From contig CCMO02000001.1 in the NCBI GenBank assembly GCA_000751295.2, positions 372,001-436,000 of the forward strand: a stretch of DNA of 64,000 nt, given 5' to 3'. Made by a program: the position numbers and the translations under genes. This document shows positions 52,562-59,754 of this stretch, one piece after another. Source of the stretch: a bacterium YEK0313. GTDB taxonomy: Bacteria; Pseudomonadota; Alphaproteobacteria; Rhizobiales; Phreatobacteraceae. Every line of letters begins with the position of its first letter. Within the stretch, counting starts at the first letter, position 1. The notes below the pieces were generated by a model that saw only the letters and a list, made by a program, of their open reading frames with translations, was not told the DNA's origin and did not search any database.

Positions 52562-53380
52562 TCAACCGCCAAGCCGGTAGTAGCGGGCAAGGCCCCACTG
52601 GAACAGGCGCATGGGGATGAAGGCCCGCGCGGCGACCAGGATCCGCTGGGCGATCGGCCCGACGACATAACGCGGCCCGGTCGCCCGGCCCTCGACGATG
52701 GCGACGATGCGGCCGGCCACGCCGTCGGCCGGCGCCCCCGCCCGTTCCTCGGCCTCGAACGTGGCGAGCGCCCGCCCGAACGGCCCGGCATAGGCCGAAT
52801 CCGGGCCGTCGGCCGCGCGCGCCTTCCGCCGGTTGTCGACGACGCTGGTCGCGGTGTCGCCCGGCGCGACCAGCGTGACCTGGATGCCGAAGGACTGCAG
52901 CTCCAGCGCCAGGCTCTCGCTGAGGCCCTCGAGTGCATATTTGCTGGCGCTGTAGAGGCCCTGGAACGGCAGCCCGACCCGGCCGGCCAACGAGCCGACA
53001 TTGACGATGACGCCCGCTTTCTCCGCACGCATCGCCGGCAGTGCCGCCTGCGTCAGGCGCAAGGCGCCGAAGAGATTGGTCTCAAGCACCGCCCTCGCCT
53101 CGTCGAGCGCGGTGTCCTCCACCGCGCCCGCCAGCACCAGGCCGGCATTGTTGACGAGAGCGTCGATGCGCCCCTGCTCGGCCAGCACGGTCGCCACCGC
53201 CGCAGCACACGAGACGTCCTCGGCGACGTCGAGGCGCAGCATGCGCCAGGGCGCCTGATGGCGCCCGGGATCGCGGCTGGTGCCATAGACGATATGGCCT
53301 TTGGCATGCAGCAGCGCGGCCGTGGCGCGGCCGATGCCGGAAGACGCCCCGCTGACCAGAACGACCTTGGCTCGCTTCAT
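52562..53380 (-). CDS. short-chain dehydrogenase/reductase (3-ketodihydrosphingosine reductase-like context)
   Basis: Classical SDR of 272 residues. Cofactor loop SGASSGIGRATA, the DVAEDVS acidic region, NNAG in ALVNNAGLVLAG, Ser in IVNVGSLAGRVG and catalytic YSASK. The C-terminus has hydrophobic/aromatic stretches (ILVAARAFIPMRLFQWGLARYY) that may contact a membrane. Its position immediately upstream of the SPT-like gene, on the same strand, suggests reduction of a 3-keto product of that enzyme, as for 3-ketosphinganine; this is inference. The ATG is followed by MKRAKVVLVSG, and GGAGGC lies just upstream. Confidence 0.8.
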   Translation of the reverse strand: MKRAKVVLVSGASSGIGRATAALLHAKGHIVYGTSRDPGRHQAPWRMLRLDVAEDVSCAAAVATVLAEQGRIDALVNNAGLVLAGAVEDTALDEARAVLETNLFGALRLTQAALPAMRAEKAGVIVNVGSLAGRVGLPFQGLYSASKYALEGLSESLALELQSFGIQVTLVAPGDTATSVVDNRRKARAADGPDSAYAGPFGRALATFEAEERAGAPADGVAGRIVAIVEGRATGPRYVVGPIAQRILVAARAFIPMRLFQWGLARYYRLGG

Positions 53381-53469
53381 GCCGCCTCCCAATCCCCGGC
53401 CCCACCCCTCTTGTCGAGGGTTGCGGCCGATTGGGCAAGAGCATGGGCGATCCGCCGTTCGGCCGCGGC

Positions 53470-53913
53470 TCACATGTCCGTGCGCTCCTCGGCGACTTCG
53501 CGCCGCTCGGCCATGTTGAAGCGGCCGGCATAGATCGGCCGGCCGCCGGTCGTCGGTCCGGGATATTGCACGATCAGGATGTCGCCGCCGGTCGCCGTCT
53601 CGAACTTGCCTTCGAAATGCGGATCCGGATGGAAGATCATCGTTCCCGGCTTGCAGAGCGTGTCGTCGATGCGGAATTCGCCGCTGAGAATGTACCAGAC
53701 CTGCGCGAAATCGTGGTTGTGCACCGGGTGATGCGCGCCGGGCTCCAGCCTGAGGATGCCGGCATTGGGCTCGGTCGGCCGCTCCGGCCGCGGATGGAAC
53801 AGCATCTTGCCGGTCTCGCCCGGCCAGCGGATGGTCTCCCAGTCGATATCGTCGATATGTTTGATCTCGTAGGGCAGATGCTGGCCGGCGGGTGTCAGGG
53901 CAACCGTCTGCAT
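53470..53913 (-). CDS. cupin-domain protein
   Basis: Single-domain cupin of 147 residues. The metal-binding motif is recognisable: LEPGAHHPVHNHDFAQVWYILSGEF carries the histidines and the Glu-like position, and the second motif is around PGTMIFHPDPHFEGKF. Role unknown; such cupins can be dioxygenases, isomerases or sensors. It is downstream of the XRE-cupin regulator on the same strand, separated by about 120 bases that contain hairpin repeats. A regulated catabolic enzyme is the simplest inference. Confidence 0.78.
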   Translation of the reverse strand: MQTVALTPAGQHLPYEIKHIDDIDWETIRWPGETGKMLFHPRPERPTEPNAGILRLEPGAHHPVHNHDFAQVWYILSGEFRIDDTLCKPGTMIFHPDPHFEGKFETATGGDILIVQYPGPTTGGRPIYAGRFNMAERREVAEERTDM

Positions 53914-53950
53914 GATGTTTCTCCCTCGCTCGTCTTCGTTGCTCCCCGCG

Positions 53951-54080
53951 CATCGCGGGCGATGCGGTGGGCCGTGCCTAGCTCGCTCTCGTTCTGCCCG
54001 GCCGCATCGCGGGCGATGCGGTGGGCCGTGCCTAGCTCGCTCTCGTTCTGCCCGGCCGCATCGCGGGCGATGCGGTGGGC
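53951..54080. repeat. 54-bp tandem repeat, 2.4 copies, each with a perfect hairpin
   Basis: CATCGCGGGCGATGCGGTGG recurs at 53951, 54005 and 54059, a period of exactly 54 bp; two full copies and a 22-base partial copy. Each copy holds CGCATCGC-GG-GCGATGCG, an 8-bp stem. It lies between the XRE-cupin and cupin genes. The stop codon of the XRE-cupin gene falls inside the second copy, so that gene's last about 17 codons are repeat-encoded. A REP/BIME-like or mRNA-stabilising element is possible. Confidence 0.85.
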
Positions 54081-54685
54081 ACTCTCCACCAGTCGAAATG
54101 TTCGGCCTTCAGCGGAGACTTCGCGACCACCATCAGGATGCGTGCATCCTCCTCGCCGACATTGTCGGCGCGGTGCGGCAGTTCGGAATTGAGGAAGATT
54201 CCCTCGCCCGGCCCGAGGTCGAAGCTTTCGGCGCCGACATGGAAACGGATGCGGCCGCCGATCACGTAGCAGTATTCCTGGCCCGGATGGGACACCATCA
54301 GATCCATCCGGTTGCGGCGTGGAAAGATGAGGTGGAAGACTTCGAGATCGTCATGCGGCCGGCCGCCGGCGAAAAGCTGCCAGCGATAGCCGGTGCTCGG
54401 GACGGTCTCCGCCGCCGCGTCGTCGCCGGCGCGATGCACCGTCACATGACTGCGCGACTGGTCCGGCGCACTGTCGAACAGCTCGCCGACACCGACCTCC
54501 AACACCTCGGCGATCTGGATCAGACTGGCGACGGAGCTCGACACCTGGCCGCGTTCGAGACGCGACAGGAAAGCGTCCGACAGCCTCGTTCCGTCAGCGA
54601 GATCCTTCAGCCTCATGCCGCGCGCCTCGCGCAAGGCCCGGATGCGGGCGCCGAGACTGGTCAGGGCTTCATCGTGTGCGCTCAT
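54032..54685 (-). CDS. XRE-family regulator with C-terminal cupin (type 1)
   Basis: Regulator of 217 residues. N-terminal XRE HTH (LGARIRALREARGMRLKDLADGTRLSDAFLSRLERGQVSSSVASL) and a C-terminal cupin (VSHPGQEYCYVIGGRIRFHVGAESFDLGPGEGIFLNSELPHRADN) that should bind a small ligand. The cupin proper ends near AEHFDWW; the following VPTASPAMRPGRTRAS is unusual and is partly encoded by the 54-bp hairpin repeats. It probably controls itself and the cupin gene downstream through the TTGCT/AGCAA site upstream of its start. Confidence 0.88.
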   Translation of the reverse strand: MSAHDEALTSLGARIRALREARGMRLKDLADGTRLSDAFLSRLERGQVSSSVASLIQIAEVLEVGVGELFDSAPDQSRSHVTVHRAGDDAAAETVPSTGYRWQLFAGGRPHDDLEVFHLIFPRRNRMDLMVSHPGQEYCYVIGGRIRFHVGAESFDLGPGEGIFLNSELPHRADNVGEEDARILMVVAKSPLKAEHFDWWRVPTASPAMRPGRTRAS

Positions 54686-54727
54686 GAACGGAAGCGTCAG
54701 CCAGAATTACGCACAAGTCAACAAAAA

Positions 54728-54742
54728 TTGCTTATTGAGCAA
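54728..54742. promoter_or_regulatory. operator candidate upstream of XRE-cupin gene 1
   Basis: TTGCT-TATTG-AGCAA is a 5-bp-arm inverted repeat in the only AT-rich part of a 270-base gene-free gap (54686-54955), about 43 bases upstream of the regulator start. The arrangement suits autoregulation by the XRE protein and control of the divergent amidohydrolase gene. Confidence 0.5.
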
Positions 54743-54955
54743 ATTCAAACTGGCAATTCGGTTCATTTCTTTGGCCGCAGGGAGGCCCTCAAAGGCGCCT
54801 GCCTTGCTTGTCATGCAATTCACGGGATGCGGAAGGCCTGGAATCGACCTGGGGACGGCGCCGGCCCGGCCTTGATCGCGACAGCGCCGCCGCCGATCCT
54901 GCTGGGCCTGCCGCTTGCGGCCGGGCGAACCGTCTCGCAGACATCCGGCCGCGCC

Positions 54956-55804
54956 ATGCTGATCGATGCTCACCACCATTTCTGGCAGATCGCCCGCGGC
55001 GACTACGGCTGGCTGACGCCGGACCTCGGTGCGATCCACCGCGATTTCGGCCCGGCGGATCTGCGCCCCCTCACCGCCCGCCATGGCATCGGCGCGACCA
55101 TCCTGGTGCAGGCGGCTCCGACAGTTGCCGAAACCCGCTTTCTCCTGTCGATCGCGGCGGCGGAGCCGTCGGTGGCGGGCGTCGTCGGCTGGGCCGACTT
55201 CGACGCGCCCGACGCGCCGGCGGCGATCGCGGAGCTCGCCGGCGACCGGCTGCTCGTCGGCCTCAGGCCGATGGTCCAGGACATGGCCGACGACGACTGG
55301 CTGGCCCGGCCGGATCACGCCCCCGCCCTCGAGGCGCTGGAGCGGCACGGGCTCGTCTTCGACGCCCTGGTGCTGCCGCGCCACCTTCCCCGGCTTGCCG
55401 CGGTCGCCCGGCGCCATCCCGGGCTCAGCATCGTCATCGACCATCTGGCAAAGCCGCCCATCGCCGAAGGCCGGCTCGACCCGTGGCGCGCCGACATGGC
55501 GGCCCTCGCGGTGCTGCCCAATGTCGCCTGCAAGCTGTCGGGCATGGTCACGGAGGCGGCTGCCGGCTGGACGGTCGACCATCTCAGGCCCTATGCCGAC
55601 CATGTCCTGGCGGCGTTCGGCCCGGGGCGCGTGCTGTGGGGCTCCGACTGGCCGGTTGCGACCCTCGCCGCAAGCTATGACGCCTGGGTCGGCGCGACCG
55701 AGGCGCTGCTGGCGGCATTGCCGCCGGTAGAGCGCGCGGCCGTACGCGGTGGCAATGCCGCCCGCCTCTATCTCGGGCGCCGCGGCCGGCCCTTGCGGCC
55801 GTGA
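54956..55804 (+). CDS. TIM-barrel amidohydrolase (amidohydrolase 2/fuconolactonase-like)
   Basis: Metal-dependent hydrolase of 282 residues in the amidohydrolase 2 family, which includes lactonases, PDC hydrolase and decarboxylases. DAHHHFWQI at the N-terminus gives the first metal motif; other conserved parts are GWADFDAPDAP, VGLRPMVQDM, IVIDHLAKPPI and the C-terminal catalytic aspartate in LWGSDWPVATL. FWQI and GLRPM are typical of the fuconolactonase-like branch. It is divergent from the XRE-cupin regulator across the operator candidate, so it may be its target. Substrate unknown; a lactone or cyclic acid is likely. Confidence 0.83.
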   Translation: MLIDAHHHFWQIARGDYGWLTPDLGAIHRDFGPADLRPLTARHGIGATILVQAAPTVAETRFLLSIAAAEPSVAGVVGWADFDAPDAPAAIAELAGDRLLVGLRPMVQDMADDDWLARPDHAPALEALERHGLVFDALVLPRHLPRLAAVARRHPGLSIVIDHLAKPPIAEGRLDPWRADMAALAVLPNVACKLSGMVTEAAAGWTVDHLRPYADHVLAAFGPGRVLWGSDWPVATLAASYDAWVGATEALLAALPPVERAAVRGGNAARLYLGRRGRPLRP

Positions 55805-55808
55805 CGCG

Positions 55809-57404
55809 TCAGGCCTTGCGCAGGTTCCAGAATACCGGCCCGCTTGCCTGCAGCACGTCGGTGACGACGTTGCGATAGAGCGTCGGCTGGCGGATCTGGC
55901 CGAGCGGCACATAGGGTGCCGTCTCGAAGGCCCGCTGCTCCATGGCGGCCGCGGCCTGTTTCTGCGCCGCTTCGCCCGTGGCGGCGAACCAGGCCGTGCG
56001 CAGCTCTTCGAGCCGTGCGTCGGTCGGCCAGCCGGACCAGCCGGCACGGCCGGTGCCGCGCAACGCGACGTGGGAGGCCGGGCTCATGAACTCCGCCGCC
56101 GCACCGGTCGTATGGAAGATGTTCCAGCCGCCTTCCTCGGCGGGCTTCTGGGACGCGCGCCGCGCGAGCAGGCTGCCCCAGTCCATGGTCACCAGGTCGA
56201 CCTGCATGCCGAGCCGCTTCAGGAGGTCGGCGGTCACCTCGCCGAGCGGCGAGAGCAGCGGCTGGTCGGCGGAGGCCAGGATCACCACCTTGCGCCCGTC
56301 ATAGCTGCTCGCCTTGAGCATGGCGCGCGCCTCATCGAGGCGCCCATCCATGATCGCCGAGCCGGTGCCGGTCGAGAATGGCGTGCCACAAGGGAAGAAG
56401 GCCTTGCACTCGCTGTAGAGCTTGGCATCCCCCGCCATGGCCTGTAGGTAGTCGGCCTGGTTGACCGCACGCAGCACCGCCCGGCGCACGGCGACATCGT
56501 CGAAAGGTGGAACCAGGCTGTTGAAGCGCATCAGGCTGTAGATGCCGACGGGGTCGAGCGGCGCGATGGTATAGCCGCGCTGACGCGCGACCAGCGGCAG
56601 CAGGTCGGGCGCCGGGATTTCCAGCCAGTCCATCTCGCCGGTGCGCATGGCCGACATGGCGGTGGAATTGTCGGCCATGGTGTGCCACTGCACGCGCTGG
56701 ACATTGACCACCTTGCCGCCGGCCAGGCCGTCGGGCTTCTCGTTGCGCGGCACATAGCCGTCGAAACGGGCATAAGCCGCACCCGCCCCCTGGCGCCATT
56801 CACCGACAAGAAAGCGGAACGGGCCGGACCCCACCGCCTCCTTGATCTGCTGGTTCGGGTCGGTCAGAGCAAGCCGCTCCGGCATCATGAAGGGCACTGG
56901 CCCCGACATCTTGCCGAGCGCGTCGGGCAGCAGCGGGAACGGCGCCTTCAAGCGGAACCGCAGCGTGCGGTCGTCGACCGCGGCGAGCTCGTCGGTCGCG
57001 GCCATCAGCGTCTGGCCGAAGCCGTCGCGCGCCGCCCAGCGGCGGATGCTGGCCACGCAGTCGCGCGCCAGCACCGGCACGCCGTCATGGAACTTCAGGC
57101 CTTCGCGCAGCCGGATCGTGCAGGTCTTGCCGTCATCGGTCACATCATGGCCTTCGGCCATTTGCGGCCGGACCTTGAAGCTCGAATCCAGCGAGAACAG
57201 CATGTCGAAGACCATGTAGCCGTGGTTGCGCACGACGTAGCCGGTGGTCCAGATCGGATCCAGCGCGGCAAGATCGGTCGAGGGAATGAACTTGAGCGTG
57301 CTGACCGGCTGCGCCACGGCAGGCCGGGCGAGCGCCGCCGCGGCGCCGGCAAGCGCGGCGAGCGCCGTGCGCCGCGACAGGGAGGAATGAGACGTCCTGG
57401 CCAT
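55809..57404 (-). CDS. peptide-type ABC transporter substrate-binding protein (SBP family 5)
   Basis: Periplasmic receptor of 531 residues with a twin-arginine-like signal peptide (LSRRTALAALAGAAAALARP, cleaving near AVAQ). Family 5 motifs: MAEGHDVTDDGKTCTIRLREGLKFHDG, GSGPFRFLVGEWRQG, AVRRAVLRAVNQADYL. No permease or ATPase genes are adjacent; it follows the M81 peptidase gene by 10 bases in the same operon and converges with the amidohydrolase after 4 bases. It may serve a transporter encoded elsewhere. GAGGGGG precedes the ATG. Confidence 0.88.
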   Translation of the reverse strand: MARTSHSSLSRRTALAALAGAAAALARPAVAQPVSTLKFIPSTDLAALDPIWTTGYVVRNHGYMVFDMLFSLDSSFKVRPQMAEGHDVTDDGKTCTIRLREGLKFHDGVPVLARDCVASIRRWAARDGFGQTLMAATDELAAVDDRTLRFRLKAPFPLLPDALGKMSGPVPFMMPERLALTDPNQQIKEAVGSGPFRFLVGEWRQGAGAAYARFDGYVPRNEKPDGLAGGKVVNVQRVQWHTMADNSTAMSAMRTGEMDWLEIPAPDLLPLVARQRGYTIAPLDPVGIYSLMRFNSLVPPFDDVAVRRAVLRAVNQADYLQAMAGDAKLYSECKAFFPCGTPFSTGTGSAIMDGRLDEARAMLKASSYDGRKVVILASADQPLLSPLGEVTADLLKRLGMQVDLVTMDWGSLLARRASQKPAEEGGWNIFHTTGAAAEFMSPASHVALRGTGRAGWSGWPTDARLEELRTAWFAATGEAAQKQAAAAMEQRAFETAPYVPLGQIRQPTLYRNVVTDVLQASGPVFWNLRKA

Positions 57405-57414
57405 GGTCGCCCCC

Positions 57415-58881
57415 TCAGGCTTTGGCGAAGGGATCGGCGACGCGCGGCCAGAACGGCGTCGCGAGCTTCGTATAGGGAATTTCGGCATAGTCGAACTGCA
57501 GGGCGCCGGGGCTCGACACGTAGCGGATCTCGCGCGCGACCGGTGCGAAGCCGGCCTGGAAATGCTGCGAGGACTTGACCGCGACGAGACGCTTGTCGTC
57601 GAGCCCGAGGCCGAGGCCGGTAAATGCGTCGGGCGAGAAGGTCTGGGCCCGGACGGAGACGAGAACGAGATCGATGCCGTCGGCGGAGACCCAGACGCTC
57701 TGGCCGAGCCGCGAGCGGCCGCCGCTGAGGCCCGACTGCGAATGGTCGGCGACGACGCGCCTGACCGTCACCATCAGGTCGACCGGATCGCCGGAGACCG
57801 GCCCGCATTTGCCGCCGACGCGCAGGAGGAAGCGTGCACCCTCGCCCGCCTCGGCGCAGAACTGGACCGCCTGCGGATCCCAGAAGCAGCCGAGCGCCGC
57901 GCCGGTGGTGCCGCGCTCGATCAGGCGCTTCAGGATGAAGGTGCTGTCGGCCGGCGCGCCGCCGCCGGGGTTGTCGGCGGCATCGGCCACGACGAGCGGC
58001 CCAGCGCCGCCGGCAAGGGCGGCGTTGATGGCATCGTCGATCGTGTCGAGCCGCGCGGCGACCGCATCGCGCAGATCCCAGAGCTCGTGGCCGAGCCGGG
58101 CGGCGGTGGCGGCGGCCTTGGCCTCGTCGCCATCGGCAATCACCACGACCTTGGCGCCGACGTCAGGCACGTCGGCCCAGGGAAAGCCATGGCCGAGCGA
58201 CACCGAGAGGATGCCGTCCTTGCCCTCCATCGCCATCATCCGGTCGACATAGCCGCGCATGGGCTGGAGCGTCGGCCGATAGGTCGAGATCATCCGGCAA
58301 TCGTAATAGGCCATGACCGGCTGGGTCCGGCCGGCGGCGGCATCGAGACACAGGCGATAGAGCTCCGGCGCCCGGTCGCCGATATCGGTGTGCGGATATT
58401 CCTTGAAGGTCACGATGGCGGTCGCCGACCGGCGCATCAGCTCGGTGAGATGGCAGTGCAGGTCGAGCTCGATGCCGACCTTGGCCCTGGGCCCGACCAC
58501 CGCGCGCACCTTGGCGAGCGTGTCGCCCTCGCAGTCGTCATAGCCTTCGGCAACCATCGCCCCGTGCATGAACAGGAGCACGACGTCGACAGGCATGGCC
58601 GCCTGCAGATCGGCGATCAGCGTGTCGCGCAGGTCCTCGTAGACCTGGCGCAGCGTGGTGCCGGCGGGCTGGGCGAAGGTGCAGATGCTCTCCACCACCT
58701 CGTGGCCGTCGGCCTCGCCGAGCTGGCGCCAGGCGATCAGGGGAATATTGGCGACCGTCGCGGCATGCCGGCTGCCGTCGTTGCGGAACCAGTCGCGGCC
58801 GCCCGAGAAGGCCTCCCTGCCGGTCGGAATGGGCGAGAAAGTGTTGGTTTCCGTGGCGAGCGTCGCCATGAAAATCTTCAT
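57415..58881 (-). CDS. M81-family metallopeptidase (MlrC-like)
   Basis: Zinc hydrolase of 488 residues of peptidase family M81, named after microcystinase C. Recognisable parts are KIFMATLATETNTFSPIPTG, LLFMHGAMVAEGYDDCEGD with the metal-binding His/Asp, IELDLHCHLTELM and FKEYPHTDIGDRA, and the C-terminal domain ending TPFWPRVADPF. M81 proteins open or cleave peptide-like bonds; most are uncharacterised and commonly neighbour peptide ABC receptors, as here. Divergent from the second XRE-cupin regulator across an inverted repeat, its probable operator. Confidence 0.88.
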   Translation of the reverse strand: MKIFMATLATETNTFSPIPTGREAFSGGRDWFRNDGSRHAATVANIPLIAWRQLGEADGHEVVESICTFAQPAGTTLRQVYEDLRDTLIADLQAAMPVDVVLLFMHGAMVAEGYDDCEGDTLAKVRAVVGPRAKVGIELDLHCHLTELMRRSATAIVTFKEYPHTDIGDRAPELYRLCLDAAAGRTQPVMAYYDCRMISTYRPTLQPMRGYVDRMMAMEGKDGILSVSLGHGFPWADVPDVGAKVVVIADGDEAKAAATAARLGHELWDLRDAVAARLDTIDDAINAALAGGAGPLVVADAADNPGGGAPADSTFILKRLIERGTTGAALGCFWDPQAVQFCAEAGEGARFLLRVGGKCGPVSGDPVDLMVTVRRVVADHSQSGLSGGRSRLGQSVWVSADGIDLVLVSVRAQTFSPDAFTGLGLGLDDKRLVAVKSSQHFQAGFAPVAREIRYVSSPGALQFDYAEIPYTKLATPFWPRVADPFAKA

Positions 58882-58994
58882 GCCCTCAACTCCAGAGCAC
58901 CGGGCGGCGTCCCACACGCGCTTCTATCCGGGCGCGCCATTGTCATCAGCCTTCGTGGCGAATGACAAGCGCATTTTTTCCGTTCCGTTGAATT

Positions 58995-59014
58995 ATTTAG
59001 TGTATCAACTAAAT
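58995..59014. promoter_or_regulatory. operator candidate between M81 gene and XRE-cupin gene 2
   Basis: ATTTAGT-GTATCA-ACTAAAT is a perfect 7-bp inverted repeat with a 6-base spacer in the AT-rich middle of the divergent region. It lies about 52 bases before the regulator start and 114 before the M81 start. Autoregulation by the XRE-cupin protein is the likely use. Confidence 0.6.
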
Positions 59015-59066
59015 CGATAGCCAATCTCGCGAGACCGTTTTGCCTCTGCTAGAACGGACGGCGACC

Positions 59067-59720
59067 ATGACGATCAACGCCCCTGCTTCTCCCCGCCCCC
59101 TGCTCGGTGACTGCCTCAAGGCCGCCCGGCGGGCCCGCAACCTGACCCTGAAGGATGTGTCGGAACGGACCGGCATGGCACTCTCGACCCTGTCCAAGGT
59201 CGAGAACCATCAGATGTCGCTGACCTATGACAAGCTGCTGCAGCTCAGCGCCGGGCTCGGCATGGAGGTCGCCGAGCTGTTCCACCCGGTCGGCGCGGCG
59301 GCGCCGGCAAGCGCGGTGCCGACCGCCCGGCGCAGCATCAGCCGCGGCGGCGAAGGCCAGTTCATCCGCACCCACGCCTATGGCTATCACTATCAGTGCA
59401 CGGAATTGCTCGGAAAGCGCATGGTGCCGATCATCGCCGAGCTGCAGGCGCGCACGCTGGAGGAGTTCGGCCCGCTGATGCGCCATGCCGGCGAGGAATA
59501 TCTGCTGGTGCTGGAAGGCCGGGTCGCCGTGCACACCGAGTTCTACGCGCCCGAGATCCTGGAGGCCGGGGACGGCATCTATATCGACAGCACCATGGCG
59601 CATGCCTATCTCAACGCCGGCGAAGGCACGGCGCGTGCCATCTGCGTTTGCAGCGCCGACAATCCCGATCTCTACGAGCAGTTGCAGGAGCTGGCCCGCG
59701 GCGCGATGCCGCCGGGCTAG
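59067..59720 (+). CDS. XRE-family regulator with C-terminal cupin (type 2)
   Basis: Regulator of 217 residues. The XRE HTH is at about 15-70 (LGDCLKAARRARNLTLKDVSERTGMALSTLSKVENHQMSLTYDKLLQLSAGLG); a cupin domain fills the C-terminal half (RHAGEEYLLVLEGRVAVHTEFYAPEILEAGDGIYIDSTMAHAYLNA). The ligand should be a small molecule. A TTG at 59040 could extend it by nine residues. It is divergent from the M81/binding-protein operon, with an inverted repeat between, suggesting it controls that operon and itself. Convergent with aliA. Confidence 0.88.
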   Translation: MTINAPASPRPLLGDCLKAARRARNLTLKDVSERTGMALSTLSKVENHQMSLTYDKLLQLSAGLGMEVAELFHPVGAAAPASAVPTARRSISRGGEGQFIRTHAYGYHYQCTELLGKRMVPIIAELQARTLEEFGPLMRHAGEEYLLVLEGRVAVHTEFYAPEILEAGDGIYIDSTMAHAYLNAGEGTARAICVCSADNPDLYEQLQELARGAMPPG

Positions 59721-59754
59721 CGGCGCGACACGCGGCAGAACCGCGCCATTCCGA

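Noticed and set aside
53951..54080. Possible CRISPR array
   Set aside because: Units are contiguous 54-bp tandem copies with no unique spacers, and no cas genes are near.
53895..54089. 64-codon minus-strand frame encoding an 18-residue repeated peptide
   Set aside because: It is created by the 54-bp DNA repeat, has no family resemblance, and overlaps the 3' end of the XRE-cupin gene in another frame.
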